From JAKFWF01 sp963750535 (GTDB lineage: Bacteria; Pseudomonadota; Alphaproteobacteria; Rhizobiales; Hyphomicrobiaceae), in contig CAVVRF010000002.1 of assembly GCA_963750535.1 (NCBI GenBank), positions 186,001 to 250,000 on the forward strand: DNA of 64,000 nucleotides. The letters are read 5' to 3'. Under the pieces are notes generated by a model that saw only the letters and a program-made list of their open reading frames with translations, searched no databases and was not told the origin of the DNA. Positions 37,230 to 48,176 of this stretch are shown in pieces. How positions within the stretch are numbered: the stretch's first letter is position 1; the number at the start of each line of letters is the position of its first letter. The position numbers and the translations under genes were made by a program.

Positions 37230-38630
37230 ATGAATATTCGTCCAGACCCGACCTTCCACGCTTCGCCGAAGCTGGCCATGGAGGCGCCGGTAGAGAACTT
37301 CGCCTACACTTTGTTGTTGAGCCCTGATGCCACGAAGCCTGACGCGCTTGCCGTGGTCGATGTGAAGCCCGGCTCGCGAAGCTACGGCCAGGTCGTACAC
37401 ACCGTGGCGATGCCGAACACAGGCGACGAGTTCCACCACTTCGGCTGGAATGCCTGCTCGTCCTCGCTGTCGCCGATGAGCGGACATGCGTTCCTCGAAC
37501 GGCGCTACCTGATCATTCCGGGAATGCGCTCATCGCGCATCTACGTCATCGACACCAAGCCGCATCCGACCCAGGCGAAGATCCACAAGATCATCGAGCC
37601 CGAGGAGGTGTTCCGCAAGACCGGCTACTCGCGGCCGCACACCGTCCATTGCGGGCCGGAAGGCATCTACATCAGCACGCTTGGCGGCGGTGGCAAGGAC
37701 GGTACCGACGGCCCGCCCGGCGTCTTCATCATGGACTGCCAAACGTTCGATATCCTGGGGCGGTGGGAGATCGACCGCGGACCGCAGACCAAGCACTACG
37801 ATTTCTGGTGGAACCTGCCGCGCGACTACATGGTATCCAGCGAATGGGCACTGCCACCGCAATTCGAGAACGGCATCGTGCCGGAGGACCTGCTCGCCAA
37901 CAAGTATGGCCATCAGATCCACTTCTGGGACCTCCGGGCCCGGCGCAATGTGCAGACCATCGATCTCGGTGCCAATCACCAGATGGCGCTCGAGGTGCGG
38001 CCGGCGCACGATCCGGTGCGCGAGTACGGCTTTGTCGGCGTCGTCGTCGACACCACCAATCTCGAAGGCTCGATCTGGACGTGGTGGCGGGAAGGCGGAA
38101 AATTCCACATCGAGAAGACCGCGACCATTCCGCCCGAGCCGGCTGAAAAGGACAAACTGCCGCCGCTGCTGCAGGGGTTTGGCGCCGTGCCGCCGCTGGT
38201 TACTGACATCGACCTGTCGATGGACGACAAGTTCCTCTACGTCGCCTGCTGGGGCACGGGCGAGATGCGCCAGTACGATGTCACCGAGCCCAGGAAGCCG
38301 AAGCTCGTCGGATCGGTCCGCATCGGCGGCATCGCCAGGCGCACCAAGCACCCGAACGGGAAGACCTACGCGGGTGGCCCGCAGATGGTCGAGATCAGCC
38401 GCGACGGCAAACGCGTCTACTGGACCAACTCGCTCTACTCGACATGGGACAACCAGTTCTATCCCGGCGGCGTTCCGGCGGCGCAGGTCATGGCCCGGGC
38501 CAAGCCAGGCGGCGGCCTCGGGCTCGCCGAGGACTACTGGGTGAACTTCCCCGACGGCTATAGGGCGCATCAGGTCCGGCTGGAAGGTGGCGATTGCTCG
38601 ACCAACTCGTTCTGCTATCCCTCGGTCTGA
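37230..38630 (+). CDS. Selenium-binding protein / methanethiol oxidase family (SBP56)
   Basis: 466 residues, normal for the family. A beta-propeller protein; bacterial members include the copper-dependent methanethiol oxidase MtoX, which turns methanethiol into formaldehyde, hydrogen peroxide and sulfide. Conserved blocks seen: FHHFGWNACSSS, RYLIIPGMRSSRIYVIDT, YSRPHTVHCGPEGIYIS and VACWGTGEMRQYDVTEP; the histidines in HH, PHTVH and later segments are candidate copper ligands. No selenocysteine: there is no in-frame TGA. AAGGAGG upstream of the start is a strong ribosome site. No signal peptide, unlike exported MtoX. The downstream membrane-protein gene overlaps it by 37 bases. Confidence 0.9.
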   Translation: MNIRPDPTFHASPKLAMEAPVENFAYTLLLSPDATKPDALAVVDVKPGSRSYGQVVHTVAMPNTGDEFHHFGWNACSSSLSPMSGHAFLERRYLIIPGMRSSRIYVIDTKPHPTQAKIHKIIEPEEVFRKTGYSRPHTVHCGPEGIYISTLGGGGKDGTDGPPGVFIMDCQTFDILGRWEIDRGPQTKHYDFWWNLPRDYMVSSEWALPPQFENGIVPEDLLANKYGHQIHFWDLRARRNVQTIDLGANHQMALEVRPAHDPVREYGFVGVVVDTTNLEGSIWTWWREGGKFHIEKTATIPPEPAEKDKLPPLLQGFGAVPPLVTDIDLSMDDKFLYVACWGTGEMRQYDVTEPRKPKLVGSVRIGGIARRTKHPNGKTYAGGPQMVEISRDGKRVYWTNSLYSTWDNQFYPGGVPAAQVMARAKPGGGLGLAEDYWVNFPDGYRAHQVRLEGGDCSTNSFCYPSV

Positions 38631-39307
38631 GCTTGGGCCACGTCGACTGGACGCCGATCGGTTTGTGGCTGGCCGTCGTGGCCAGCGGCGCCTATCACGG
38701 CATCAACCCCGGGATGGGTTGGCCGCTCGCCGTTTCCGCCGGGCTGATGGAGAAGAGCCAGCGTGCTTTCGTAGCGGCGCTCGGACTGCTGGCGCTTGGT
38801 CACTTGGCAGCAATGCTCGTGGTATTGCTGCCATTTGCGCTCTTGTCCGCGCTGCTCGCGTGGCATTGGCAGATCCAGATTGCAGCGAGCTTGCTGGTCA
38901 CTGCCTACGGCGTCTTCCAACTCGCGCAGCGCCGTCACCCGCGCGCCCTGGCGCGCATTCGCCCGACGCAGATAGCACTATGGTCGTTCGCGGTGGCGAC
39001 CGCACATGGCGCCGCGCTGATGCTGGTGCCGATCTATCTGGGCCTTTGCGGCCCCGGATTACTCGATGATGGGGACCAGGCAGCCGGCACCCTGATCAAC
39101 GACAATCTCGCGATGGCGGTGAACGTAGCCATCGCTCATACGATGGCGATGCTGGCGGCGGGCGGACTGCTGGCGTGGCTGACGTACCGCTACCTCGGCG
39201 CGCAATTCGTGTCGCGGAGCTGGTTCAACCTCGATCTGGTCTGGGCAACGAGCCTCGTATTCGTCGGCGCACTGTCGCTCGCCGTCAACCTGTCACCCCT
39301 GTTGTGA
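38594..39307 (+). CDS. Integral membrane protein coupled to selenium-binding protein gene
   Basis: 237 residues, about six or seven membrane helices. The TTG start has GGAAGG six bases upstream and lies inside the end of the SBP56 gene (37-base overlap), so translation is coupled. Histidines occur inside helices: YHGINPGMGWPL, LGHLAAM, TAHGAAL and IAHTMAM, which looks like a metal or heme-binding pattern. I do not recognise a named family; I recall similar proteins beside SBP56 genes. A metal-delivery or electron-transfer partner for the copper-dependent enzyme is inference. Confidence 0.72.
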   Translation: MLDQLVLLSLGLSLGHVDWTPIGLWLAVVASGAYHGINPGMGWPLAVSAGLMEKSQRAFVAALGLLALGHLAAMLVVLLPFALLSALLAWHWQIQIAASLLVTAYGVFQLAQRRHPRALARIRPTQIALWSFAVATAHGAALMLVPIYLGLCGPGLLDDGDQAAGTLINDNLAMAVNVAIAHTMAMLAAGGLLAWLTYRYLGAQFVSRSWFNLDLVWATSLVFVGALSLAVNLSPLL

Positions 39308-39369
39308 AGCGCTCGCGCGCCGCGTTCAGGCGACGCCCGCCAGCAACGAATAGGCCCGGGGCGGGCTAG

Positions 39370-40611
39370 CTAGGATCGCCGCTCGGCAACCGCCTTCTTG
39401 CCCTTCTGCTCGCGCATCAGGTTGGTGAAACGGGTGAACAGATAGTGGCTGTCCTGCGGGCCGGGCGAGGCTTCCGGGTGGTACTGCACCGAGAATACCG
39501 GCTTGCCCTCGAGGCGCAGGCCGGCATTGGAGCCGTCGAACAGGGACACGTGCGTCTCCTCGACATCGGCCGGCAGGCTGTCGCGGTCGACCGCGAAGCC
39601 GTGGTTCATCGATGTGATCTCGACCTTGCCGGTGGTGAAATCCTTCACCGGATGATTGGCCCCGTGGTGGCCCTGGTGCATCTTCCTGGTCTTGGCACCG
39701 AGCGCGAGCCCCAGCATCTGGTGGCCGAGACAGATGCCGAACACCGGCAGGCCGCTGTCGACCAGCTTCCTGATTTGCGGCACCGCGTACTTGCCGGTTG
39801 CCGCCGGATCGCCGGGGCCATTCGACAGGAAAATGCCGTCGGGCCTGCGCCCCAGGATCTCCTCCGCCGGCGTCGTCGCCGGAACGATCGTGACGCTGCA
39901 GCCTGCGCTGGCGAGGCAGCGCAGGATATTGCGCTTCAGGCCATAGTCGATCGCAACAACGTGGAACTCGACCGCCGTCTGCGGCTGGTAGCCCTTGCCC
40001 CACACCCAGCGCATCTCGTCCCAGGTGGTGGTCTGGCCAACCGTGACGTCGGGTACAAGGTCCATGCCGTCGAGACCCGGCCATGCCTTCGCCTCGGCCT
40101 TGAGCTTGGCCAGGTCGAATTTTGCCGACGGCTCGTGTGCGATGACGCCGTTCGGCATCCCCTTGTCGCGGATCAGCGAAGTCAGCGCGCGAGTGTCGAT
40201 GCCGCCGATGGCAATGATGCCGCGCGCCTTCAACCACTGGTCCAGATGCTCGGCCGCCCGGTAGTTCGACGGCGCCGTGACGTCGGCCCGCAGCACGCAG
40301 CCGCGCACGCCCGAGCGCATCGCGAGGTTCGAGGTCTCGGTGTCCTCGCGGTTGGTGCCGACGTTGCCGATATGCGGGAACGTGAACGTGATGATCTGTC
40401 CGGCGTACGACGGATCGGTCAGGATCTCCTGATAGCCGGTTATCGCGGTATTGAAGCACACTTCACCGACCGCCGAGCCGGTGGCGCCCAGTCCGTGACC
40501 GGATATCACCGTGCCATCGGCCAGCACCAGGCGCGCCGTCATCGGCACATCGGTCCACGGCGCCGGCGACTTCAATGCCTTGATGTCGGACGTCGATTGG
40601 GTGGTGGGCAT
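39370..40611 (-). CDS. carA: Carbamoyl-phosphate synthase small (glutaminase) subunit
   Basis: 413 residues. Supplies ammonia from glutamine to CarB for arginine and pyrimidine synthesis. The N-terminal CPSase domain (VGEVCFNTAITGYQEILTDPSYAGQIITFTFPHIGN) and the class I amidotransferase domain are both clear; the catalytic triad is visible in FGICLGHQ (Cys), and VQYHPEASPGP (His and Glu). Start at 40611 (MPTTQST); the frame extends upstream to 40956 without conserved sequence. A G/C hairpin at 40627-40656 lies just in front of the start. carB is not in the window. Divergent from yqeY, as in many alphaproteobacteria. Confidence 0.96.
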   Translation of the reverse strand: MPTTQSTSDIKALKSPAPWTDVPMTARLVLADGTVISGHGLGATGSAVGEVCFNTAITGYQEILTDPSYAGQIITFTFPHIGNVGTNREDTETSNLAMRSGVRGCVLRADVTAPSNYRAAEHLDQWLKARGIIAIGGIDTRALTSLIRDKGMPNGVIAHEPSAKFDLAKLKAEAKAWPGLDGMDLVPDVTVGQTTTWDEMRWVWGKGYQPQTAVEFHVVAIDYGLKRNILRCLASAGCSVTIVPATTPAEEILGRRPDGIFLSNGPGDPAATGKYAVPQIRKLVDSGLPVFGICLGHQMLGLALGAKTRKMHQGHHGANHPVKDFTTGKVEITSMNHGFAVDRDSLPADVEETHVSLFDGSNAGLRLEGKPVFSVQYHPEASPGPQDSHYLFTRFTNLMREQKGKKAVAERRS

Positions 40612-40626
40612 CGGCCAAGCCTCCTC

Positions 40627-40656
40627 GCGCGCCGGGAATCGCCCGGCACGGCGCGC
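40627..40656 (-). promoter_or_regulatory. Stem-loop in the carA leader
   Basis: GCGCGCC at 40627-40633 pairs with GGCGCGC at 40650-40656, around an inner CGGG/CCCG stem. It is 15 bases upstream of the carA start codon on the minus strand, so it could influence initiation or be a mere GC-rich dyad. Confidence 0.35.
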
Positions 40657-40819
40657 CCGGAACCTAAGGATCGCGCGCGCCAGGGTCAACCGCCGGCAGC
40701 CTTGGCTGCCAAGCCGCCTTGCCGCCAACGACCTTGCGTCGTAGAGGATTGGTCCGACGTACGAGGACCCGTCGCTGAGCTTCAATTCGAAGCCCCCGCC
40801 GGATGACAAGGAGATCGCC

Positions 40820-41267
40820 ATGCGCGACAAGATCATGCAGGCCGTGAAGGATTCGATGAAGGGCGGCGACAAGGCACGCCTGTCGGCACTGCGCATGGTG
40901 CAGGCCAAGATCAAGGATGCCGATATCGCGGCTCGCCCGTCGCGCGACAAGATCACCGATCCGGAGATCGTCGAGCTTCTGGCCCGGATGGTGAAGCAGC
41001 GCCGCGAGTTCGATCGAGCTCTACAAGCAGGGCGGCCGGCAGGAGCTCGTTGATCAGGAAGCGGGCGAGATCGCCGTGATCGAGGCGTTCATGCCGAAAC
41101 AGCTTGGCGAAACAGAGGTTTCGGCGGCGATTGCGGCGGTGATCAAGGAGACCGGCGCGGCAAGCGTGAAGGACATGGGAAAAGTGATGTCCGCGCTCAA
41201 AGAAAAATTCGCCGGGCAGATGGACTTTGCCAAGGCAAGCGGTATGGTTAAAGTACTACTAAAGTAG
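40820..41267 (+). pseudogene. GatB/YqeY domain protein gene with one +1 frameshift
   Basis: Reads MRDKIMQAVKDSMKGGDKARLSALRM up to ...VKQRRE, then an extra T at 41009/41010 shifts the frame. Removing it restores ...ESIELYKQGGRQELVDQEAGEIAVIEAFMPKQLGE and a continuous protein of about 148 residues, the standard YqeY length. The family is a tRNA-amidotransferase-like domain of uncertain function and commonly precedes dnaG-rpoD, as here. AAGGAG stands in front of the start. The whole rest of the protein is conserved, so the lesion is either recent or a sequence error. Confidence 0.85.
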
Positions 41268-41357
41268 TGCCGGCCGAGGCCGGCGATCTCGGGGGGAATA
41301 TTTTGGCCCAGGCGCGCCATGCCGGCGGGACCGGCGCGCGAAAGAGAGAGGTGGCAA

Positions 41358-41915
41358 ATGGCGGCTCCCTTTCGTCGGTTGACCCCCGACCAGTTTCTTC
41401 GTGAAGTTACTGCTTTCAATTGGACGCGCCGCGTCTGGCGCGTCGATATGCACCACACTTGGTTCCCTGCCCACGCAGACTACGATGGCGTCGCCTCGAT
41501 CGAGCGCATGGCGCAATTCCACACCCGCGAGCGCGGTTTCGACGATATCGCGCAACACGTCTCGATTGCCCCGGACGGCGCGATCTGGACCGGCCGCGAC
41601 TGGAACAAGGACCCGGCAAGTGTCGGCTATGGCATGAACGTCGGCGTATTCATGTTCGAGGCGATAGGCAATTTCGATTGGGGCTTCGATCGCCTGCTCG
41701 GGCGCCAGCTCGACAGCGTGGTGACCGTCATCAACGGCGTGCAGCAGCATTTCCAGTTGCCGGTTCAAGCGCTTCTGTTCCATCGGGAGGTGCCGCAGAC
41801 CGCCAAGACCTGCCCGGGAACCAGCATCGACAAGGGCGACATGGTGCGTCTGGTGGCCGGCAAGCGCCGGCGCGCGCGGCCTGTGGAACACGGGCAAACA
41901 CCGATGGTGGCTTGA
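41358..41915 (+). CDS. N-acetylmuramoyl-L-alanine amidase / peptidoglycan recognition family
   Basis: 185 residues, amidase_2 (PGRP/AmpD-like) fold. Zinc ligands H32 or H33 (VDMHHTW), H142 (LFHREV) and C152 (KTCPG), the H-H-C set of amidase-active PGRPs; Y/K catalytic partners would be in the strand between. No signal peptide, so it is either cytoplasmic like AmpD (recycling of anhydromuropeptides) or a phage-like protein. Start at 41358 follows AGAGAGAGGTGG. It lies in the yqeY-dnaG gap, unusual for that otherwise conserved block; a horizontally gained or prophage-derived gene is possible. Confidence 0.82.
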   Translation: MAAPFRRLTPDQFLREVTAFNWTRRVWRVDMHHTWFPAHADYDGVASIERMAQFHTRERGFDDIAQHVSIAPDGAIWTGRDWNKDPASVGYGMNVGVFMFEAIGNFDWGFDRLLGRQLDSVVTVINGVQQHFQLPVQALLFHREVPQTAKTCPGTSIDKGDMVRLVAGKRRRARPVEHGQTPMVA

Positions 41916-41984
41916 GGGCGGGCAGGCCCGGCATGGCGAATCACCCTAGATTGGCGCTCGTTCACAACAGCGCTGATCGGGGCC

Positions 41985-44000
41985 ATGCGTTTCCCACCAC
42001 AACTCCTGGACGATATCCGCGCCCGCCTGCCGGTTAGCCAGGTCGTCGGTCGCAAGGTCGCGCTCAAACGCAAGGGCCGCGAGTTCGCCGGCCTGTCGCC
42101 GTTCAAGGTGGAGAAGACGCCGTCGTTTTTCGTCAATGATGCCAAAGGCTTCTATCATTGCTTCGCATCCGGCGAGCACGGCGACATATTCAAGTTCCTG
42201 ATGACCACCGAGGGATTGAGCTTTCCGGAGGCGGTCGAGCGATTGGCCGCCGAGGCCGGCGTGCCGATGCCGAAGCCCGAGCATCGCAACGAGGAGCGCG
42301 AACAGGCCAGGCAGGACGAGCGCACCCGTCTCTATGCGCTCCTCGAGGCTTCGGCGCGCTACTTCGAGGAGCAACTGCGCTCGGCCGCCGGGCAAGAAGC
42401 GCGTGCCTATCTCGAGCGGCGCGGCCTCAAGCGCGACACCACGATCAAGTTCCGGCTCGGCTTCGGACCGAACAGCCGCAGCGCCCTCAGGGACCATCTG
42501 GCCAAGGCCGGCTTCACGGTTCCCGAGATGATCGTCTCCGGCATGCTGATCGGCGGCGACGACATTCCGCAGCCGTACGACCGCTTCCGCAACCGCGTGA
42601 TGTTCCCGATCACCGACCTCAAGGACCGGGTGATCGCGTTCGGCGGCCGGGCGCTGGAGAAGGACGTGCCGGCGAAGTACCTCAATTCGCCGGAAACGCC
42701 GCTGTTCCACAAGGGCTCGATCCTGTTCAATGCCGCCCGCGCACGGCCCCTCGCCTATGAGCGCGAGCAGATCATTGCCGTCGAGGGCTACATGGACGTC
42801 GTGGCGCTGACCGAGGCCGGGTTCGGCCAGTCGGTGGCCCCTCTCGGCACGGCGCTGACCGAGGACCAGGTCAAGCTGCTGTGGCGCATGTGCCCGGAGC
42901 CGATCCTCTGCTTCGACGGCGACAGCGCCGGCCAGAAGGCGGGCTTCCGTGCGATCGACACCGTGCTGCCGCACTTGAAGCCGGGTCTCAGCGTATCATT
43001 CGCCTTCATGCCAGGCGGCCTCGATCCGGACGATCTGATCCGCCAGCAGGGCGCCGATGCGATGCGCGACGTACTGCAGCGCGCCCGCCCGCTGGTGGAC
43101 CTGCTTTTTGCCCGAGAATGGGGCAGCGGCTCGTGGTCGACTCCGGAGCGCCGGGCAAACCTCGAGCAGCGTTTGCGCAAGCTCGTCGCCACCATCGAGG
43201 ACGCCAGTGTGCGTGAACACTATTCGCAGGCCATCCGCAATCGGCTGCGGGAAGCCTGGGGCACGAGTTCATCTGCAAAACCCGGCGATTCGCGCGGCTC
43301 CGGCAAGCCGCAAGCGGCCTGGCGACCAGGGCCGCAGTCAGCCTTCAAGCCAGGCCAGGCCCGCAACTCGGGGCGGTTCCAGGGCAACGGCGGCCGTCCG
43401 GGTGCCGGCCACGGTATGCCGTCGCCGCGGCCGCCGGCCAGCGACGCCTTGCGCCTGAGCGCTCTTGCCGGCCGGGCCGAGCGCAGCGCGGTCCCCTATC
43501 GCGAGGCATTGCTGATGGCCGCGCTGCTCAATCATCCCTGGCTGCTGGAAGATCAGGCCGAGGAAGCATCAAGCATAGAGTTCACCTCTCCTGCGCTCGG
43601 AAAGTTACGCTCTGCCCTTCTTTCGATAGATCTGAGCGACAAATTACTTGACAGAGCGAGTTTACGATCCCACTTGCTCGATTTGGAGTTGGGGAAGGCC
43701 GTAGATCTCGTCGAGCGGGCGTTGACCCACAAATGCGACCGTTTTGCCGAGCCCGACGCTGATCGAGCCGAGGTGGAAGCTGGCTGGCGCCACGCCCTCG
43801 CGCTGCATGAACGGCAGTCGGGACTGCGGAAGGCTTTGGAGGCCGCGGAGCAGGAGTGGCACGACACGGAAAGCGAGGATGCGTTCGCCCGCATTCGGGA
43901 AATCAAAGCCTTGATCGCCAACTCAGATGTGCTTGATGCGCAATTCGAAGCCGTAACGACACCCAAGCAGGTCGGATCGCCAAAGGGCGATCGGCCATGA
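41985..44000 (+). CDS. dnaG: DNA primase
   Basis: 671 residues. Makes RNA primers for replication; works with DnaB helicase. The N-terminal 'zinc' domain is degenerate: the usual CPFH and CFGC pairs read SPFK (S38, K41) and CFAS (C59, S62), leaving one of four ligands. The TOPRIM catalytic domain is intact, with IIAVEGYMDV (Glu) and LCFDGDSAGQKA (DxD). A proline/glycine-rich linker around residues 430-485 leads to the helical DnaB-binding C-terminal domain. Loss of the zinc ligands is, to my recollection, shared by several alphaproteobacterial primases. Followed by rpoD after 296 bases. Confidence 0.95.
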   Translation: MRFPPQLLDDIRARLPVSQVVGRKVALKRKGREFAGLSPFKVEKTPSFFVNDAKGFYHCFASGEHGDIFKFLMTTEGLSFPEAVERLAAEAGVPMPKPEHRNEEREQARQDERTRLYALLEASARYFEEQLRSAAGQEARAYLERRGLKRDTTIKFRLGFGPNSRSALRDHLAKAGFTVPEMIVSGMLIGGDDIPQPYDRFRNRVMFPITDLKDRVIAFGGRALEKDVPAKYLNSPETPLFHKGSILFNAARARPLAYEREQIIAVEGYMDVVALTEAGFGQSVAPLGTALTEDQVKLLWRMCPEPILCFDGDSAGQKAGFRAIDTVLPHLKPGLSVSFAFMPGGLDPDDLIRQQGADAMRDVLQRARPLVDLLFAREWGSGSWSTPERRANLEQRLRKLVATIEDASVREHYSQAIRNRLREAWGTSSSAKPGDSRGSGKPQAAWRPGPQSAFKPGQARNSGRFQGNGGRPGAGHGMPSPRPPASDALRLSALAGRAERSAVPYREALLMAALLNHPWLLEDQAEEASSIEFTSPALGKLRSALLSIDLSDKLLDRASLRSHLLDLELGKAVDLVERALTHKCDRFAEPDADRAEVEAGWRHALALHERQSGLRKALEAAEQEWHDTESEDAFARIREIKALIANSDVLDAQFEAVTTPKQVGSPKGDRP

Positions 44001-44296
44001 GGATCGCTTCGCGGGTTGCCGGCAGCTTCGGGGATAACGCACCGACACATACGCATGGCAATTGGAATGACGTGCCCATGTACGTAGGCTCGAGACGGCT
44101 GCGGGTGGGATGGACGGACGCGCCTGGCGCGCCATCACCGCATGCTCCCTCCGGCACCGCGTGGGAGAGATATGAACTTCCTCCGCTGCCCGGTCGGCCG
44201 ACGACCGAGGTGTGATGTCGTTTGTTTGGATACACACCCGGTCGACCAGGTCATCCGCAGCCAAAACGAGAGCTGTTTTGCGAGATGAAAAGATCA

Positions 44297-46325
<2,029 letters not shown>

Positions 46326-46327
<2 letters not shown>

Positions 46328-46506
46328 CCCGCCCTTCTCACAGGGCCGCGGTCGGCACGGAGGGGAAAATGACGACAGAGCAGGAGCGGCGCGCCGAGCA
46401 TAGCGCCACTATGGTCAAGCGACGCGACGCACTCTGTCGTCATTTTCGCCCCGCCCTGCGGGTCGCGGCCGGCGGGCGGCCCGCGAGCCTGTGAGAAGGG
46501 CGGGCT
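46326..46506 (+). mobile_element. MITE-like element with 18-bp terminal inverted repeats, copy 1
   Basis: 181 bp. Ends: AGCCCGCCCTTCTCACAG at 46326-46343 and its exact reverse complement at 46489-46506. Inside is a second inverted repeat, AAAATGACGACAGAG (46366-46380) against CTCTGTCGTCATTTT (46432-46446). It contains no transposase. A second copy in opposite orientation lies at 49351-49619. Compared with that copy, this one lacks 88 bases near its right end, bounded by short CGCG repeats, so it looks like an internal deletion derivative. Its left end overlaps the rpoD stop codon. Confidence 0.88.
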
Positions 46507-46512
46507 AGGCCC

Positions 46513-46571
46513 GCACGAGCGGCAACTCGACACCGTCGGCTCGCCGGCGGTGTCGCCGCGGGCGGTCGTGC
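46513..46571. terminator. Long imperfect hairpin downstream of rpoD
   Basis: GCACGA at 46513 and CGACACCG at 46528 pair with CGGTGTCG at 46548 and TCGTGC at 46566, with mismatches between. No T tract follows, so it may be a stabiliser or weak terminator for rpoD read through the MITE-like element. The rest of 46572-46769 shows nothing identifiable. Confidence 0.4.
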
Positions 46572-46769
46572 CCGCGCACAATTCCTTGTAGTCATGCCCG
46601 ATCTAACCTTCGGGAGCTCCGCTGATTTTCGCGGTTCAGGCGGTCTGCTGTGACCAATTTGTCGACCGTGACTGGCCTTGATCGCCACCCAGCAGATTGA
46701 GCTTTCGACCGCTGTCTTGGTGTGATTAGTGTGTTGACCGGGGTCGGGGGCCACCATTGGTTGTCATGA

Positions 46770-47918
46770 ATGTCATATCGAGGCCAGGTGCTGCTTTGTG
46801 GCTCGATGCTGCTGTGCATGCTGGCGGGATGCAGCACGCGACCGACTAGCGCAGTGCTCGAGCCGGTCGCACACGCGCCAAGCTATACCCCCAAGGTTCA
46901 GCTTCTTGTCGCCACCACGCGCGAGCACGACCATGGCAGCGATCCGGACGCATTCACCGCCCGGCGCGCCAAGGCGGTCAACCACGCCGCATTGACGATC
47001 TCGATCCCGAAGCGACACACGATTGGGCAGATCGAGTGGTCGGACCAACCAACACCCGATCCCGCACTGCATTTTCTGACCACCCAGCGGTCGTCTCTCG
47101 GCGATGCCGAGTTCCTCGGCCATATCCAGCGGCGGGTGTCGGCGCCAGGCCCGGAGGCGGGCTCGGTGCTCGTCTTCGTCCACGGCTACAACACGCTCTA
47201 TGAGGAAGCCGTCTACCGGTTCGCCCAGATCGTCCACGATTCCGGGTACACCGGCACGGCGGTGCTGTTCGCCTGGCCATCGCGCGGCAAGGCGCCGCTC
47301 TACCTCGCGGATCGGGACGCCAGCACATATTCCCGCGACTACCTGGAGCAGACCTTGCGGGAGATCGCCGGCGTCCGCGGCGTCACCGAGATCAACATAC
47401 TGGCCCACAGCATGGGCAACTGGCTGGCCGTCGAGACGCTGCGACAGGCCAAGATGAAGGGCCACGGCGACTTCAATGGCAAGCTCGGCGATGTCATCCT
47501 GGCGTCGCCCGATATCGACGCGACCGTGTTCCGGACTCAGCTCGACGTGATCGCCCCGATGCGCCGGCCGATCACGATCATAGTGTCGGGAGACGACAAG
47601 GCGCTCGCCGCGTCGACCGTGCTGTCGGGCGGCGTCAAGCGGGTGGGGCAGATAACGGCGGACGACCAACGGGCACAAGAGGCAACCAAGCACTACAACC
47701 TTCGCGTCATCGATCTGACCAAGGTCCAGGACGGCACGAGCAATCACCACAGCAAGTTCGCGCAGTCGGGCGCGGCCGTACGTGCCATCGGCCACGGGCT
47801 TGCCGGCGACGCCCACGGCAAAGTCCCGCAGTCCGGCATCGTTACCGCGGTCGGCGACGTCGGCAGTAGCCTGCTGAAAGTTCCCGCGGCCATCGTCGGC
47901 GCCGCGGTACCCAATTAA
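46770..47918 (+). CDS. Alpha/beta hydrolase lipoprotein (DUF900 family)
   Basis: 382 residues. A lipoprotein signal ends MLAGC with C21 lipidated. The hydrolase core has VLVFVHGYNTLYEEAVYRFAQI (about 133-154) and the nucleophile elbow LAHSMGNW (S214); a later ASPDID and a HHSKF near the C-terminus offer the acid and histidine. The DUF900 family includes outer-membrane or periplasmic esterase-like proteins of unknown substrate. It sits between the two inverted MITE-like copies. The last 70 residues are glycine/valine-rich. Its codon use is like that of neighbours, so no transfer signal beyond context. Confidence 0.85.
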   Translation: MSYRGQVLLCGSMLLCMLAGCSTRPTSAVLEPVAHAPSYTPKVQLLVATTREHDHGSDPDAFTARRAKAVNHAALTISIPKRHTIGQIEWSDQPTPDPALHFLTTQRSSLGDAEFLGHIQRRVSAPGPEAGSVLVFVHGYNTLYEEAVYRFAQIVHDSGYTGTAVLFAWPSRGKAPLYLADRDASTYSRDYLEQTLREIAGVRGVTEINILAHSMGNWLAVETLRQAKMKGHGDFNGKLGDVILASPDIDATVFRTQLDVIAPMRRPITIIVSGDDKALAASTVLSGGVKRVGQITADDQRAQEATKHYNLRVIDLTKVQDGTSNHHSKFAQSGAAVRAIGHGLAGDAHGKVPQSGIVTAVGDVGSSLLKVPAAIVGAAVPN

Positions 47919-48176
47919 GAAACGGGCTCGGCGCGCGTGCCGACGGCTGACAATCGTGACCTTGTCCCCACTGGGGAAACGGGCCGGGAAGGAATTCCCA
48001 GCCCTGGTGCAGGCACACCCGTCGCAACGGTCGCCATGCAGTTCCCTCGAAAGCAGCTTATTTGTTCCGTCCCAGAGAGATGCGGAAACAACGCAGGTGA
48101 TTGCGCATTATTCCGGGCCTGAACAGCTAGACCAATTTACTCAGCAGGCCATTTGAACTGAGGTGATGAGCGGAGA

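Noticed and set aside
37230..38630. Selenocysteine in the 'selenium-binding protein'
   Set aside because: The reading frame has no internal TGA; the family name is historical and does not imply a selenoprotein.
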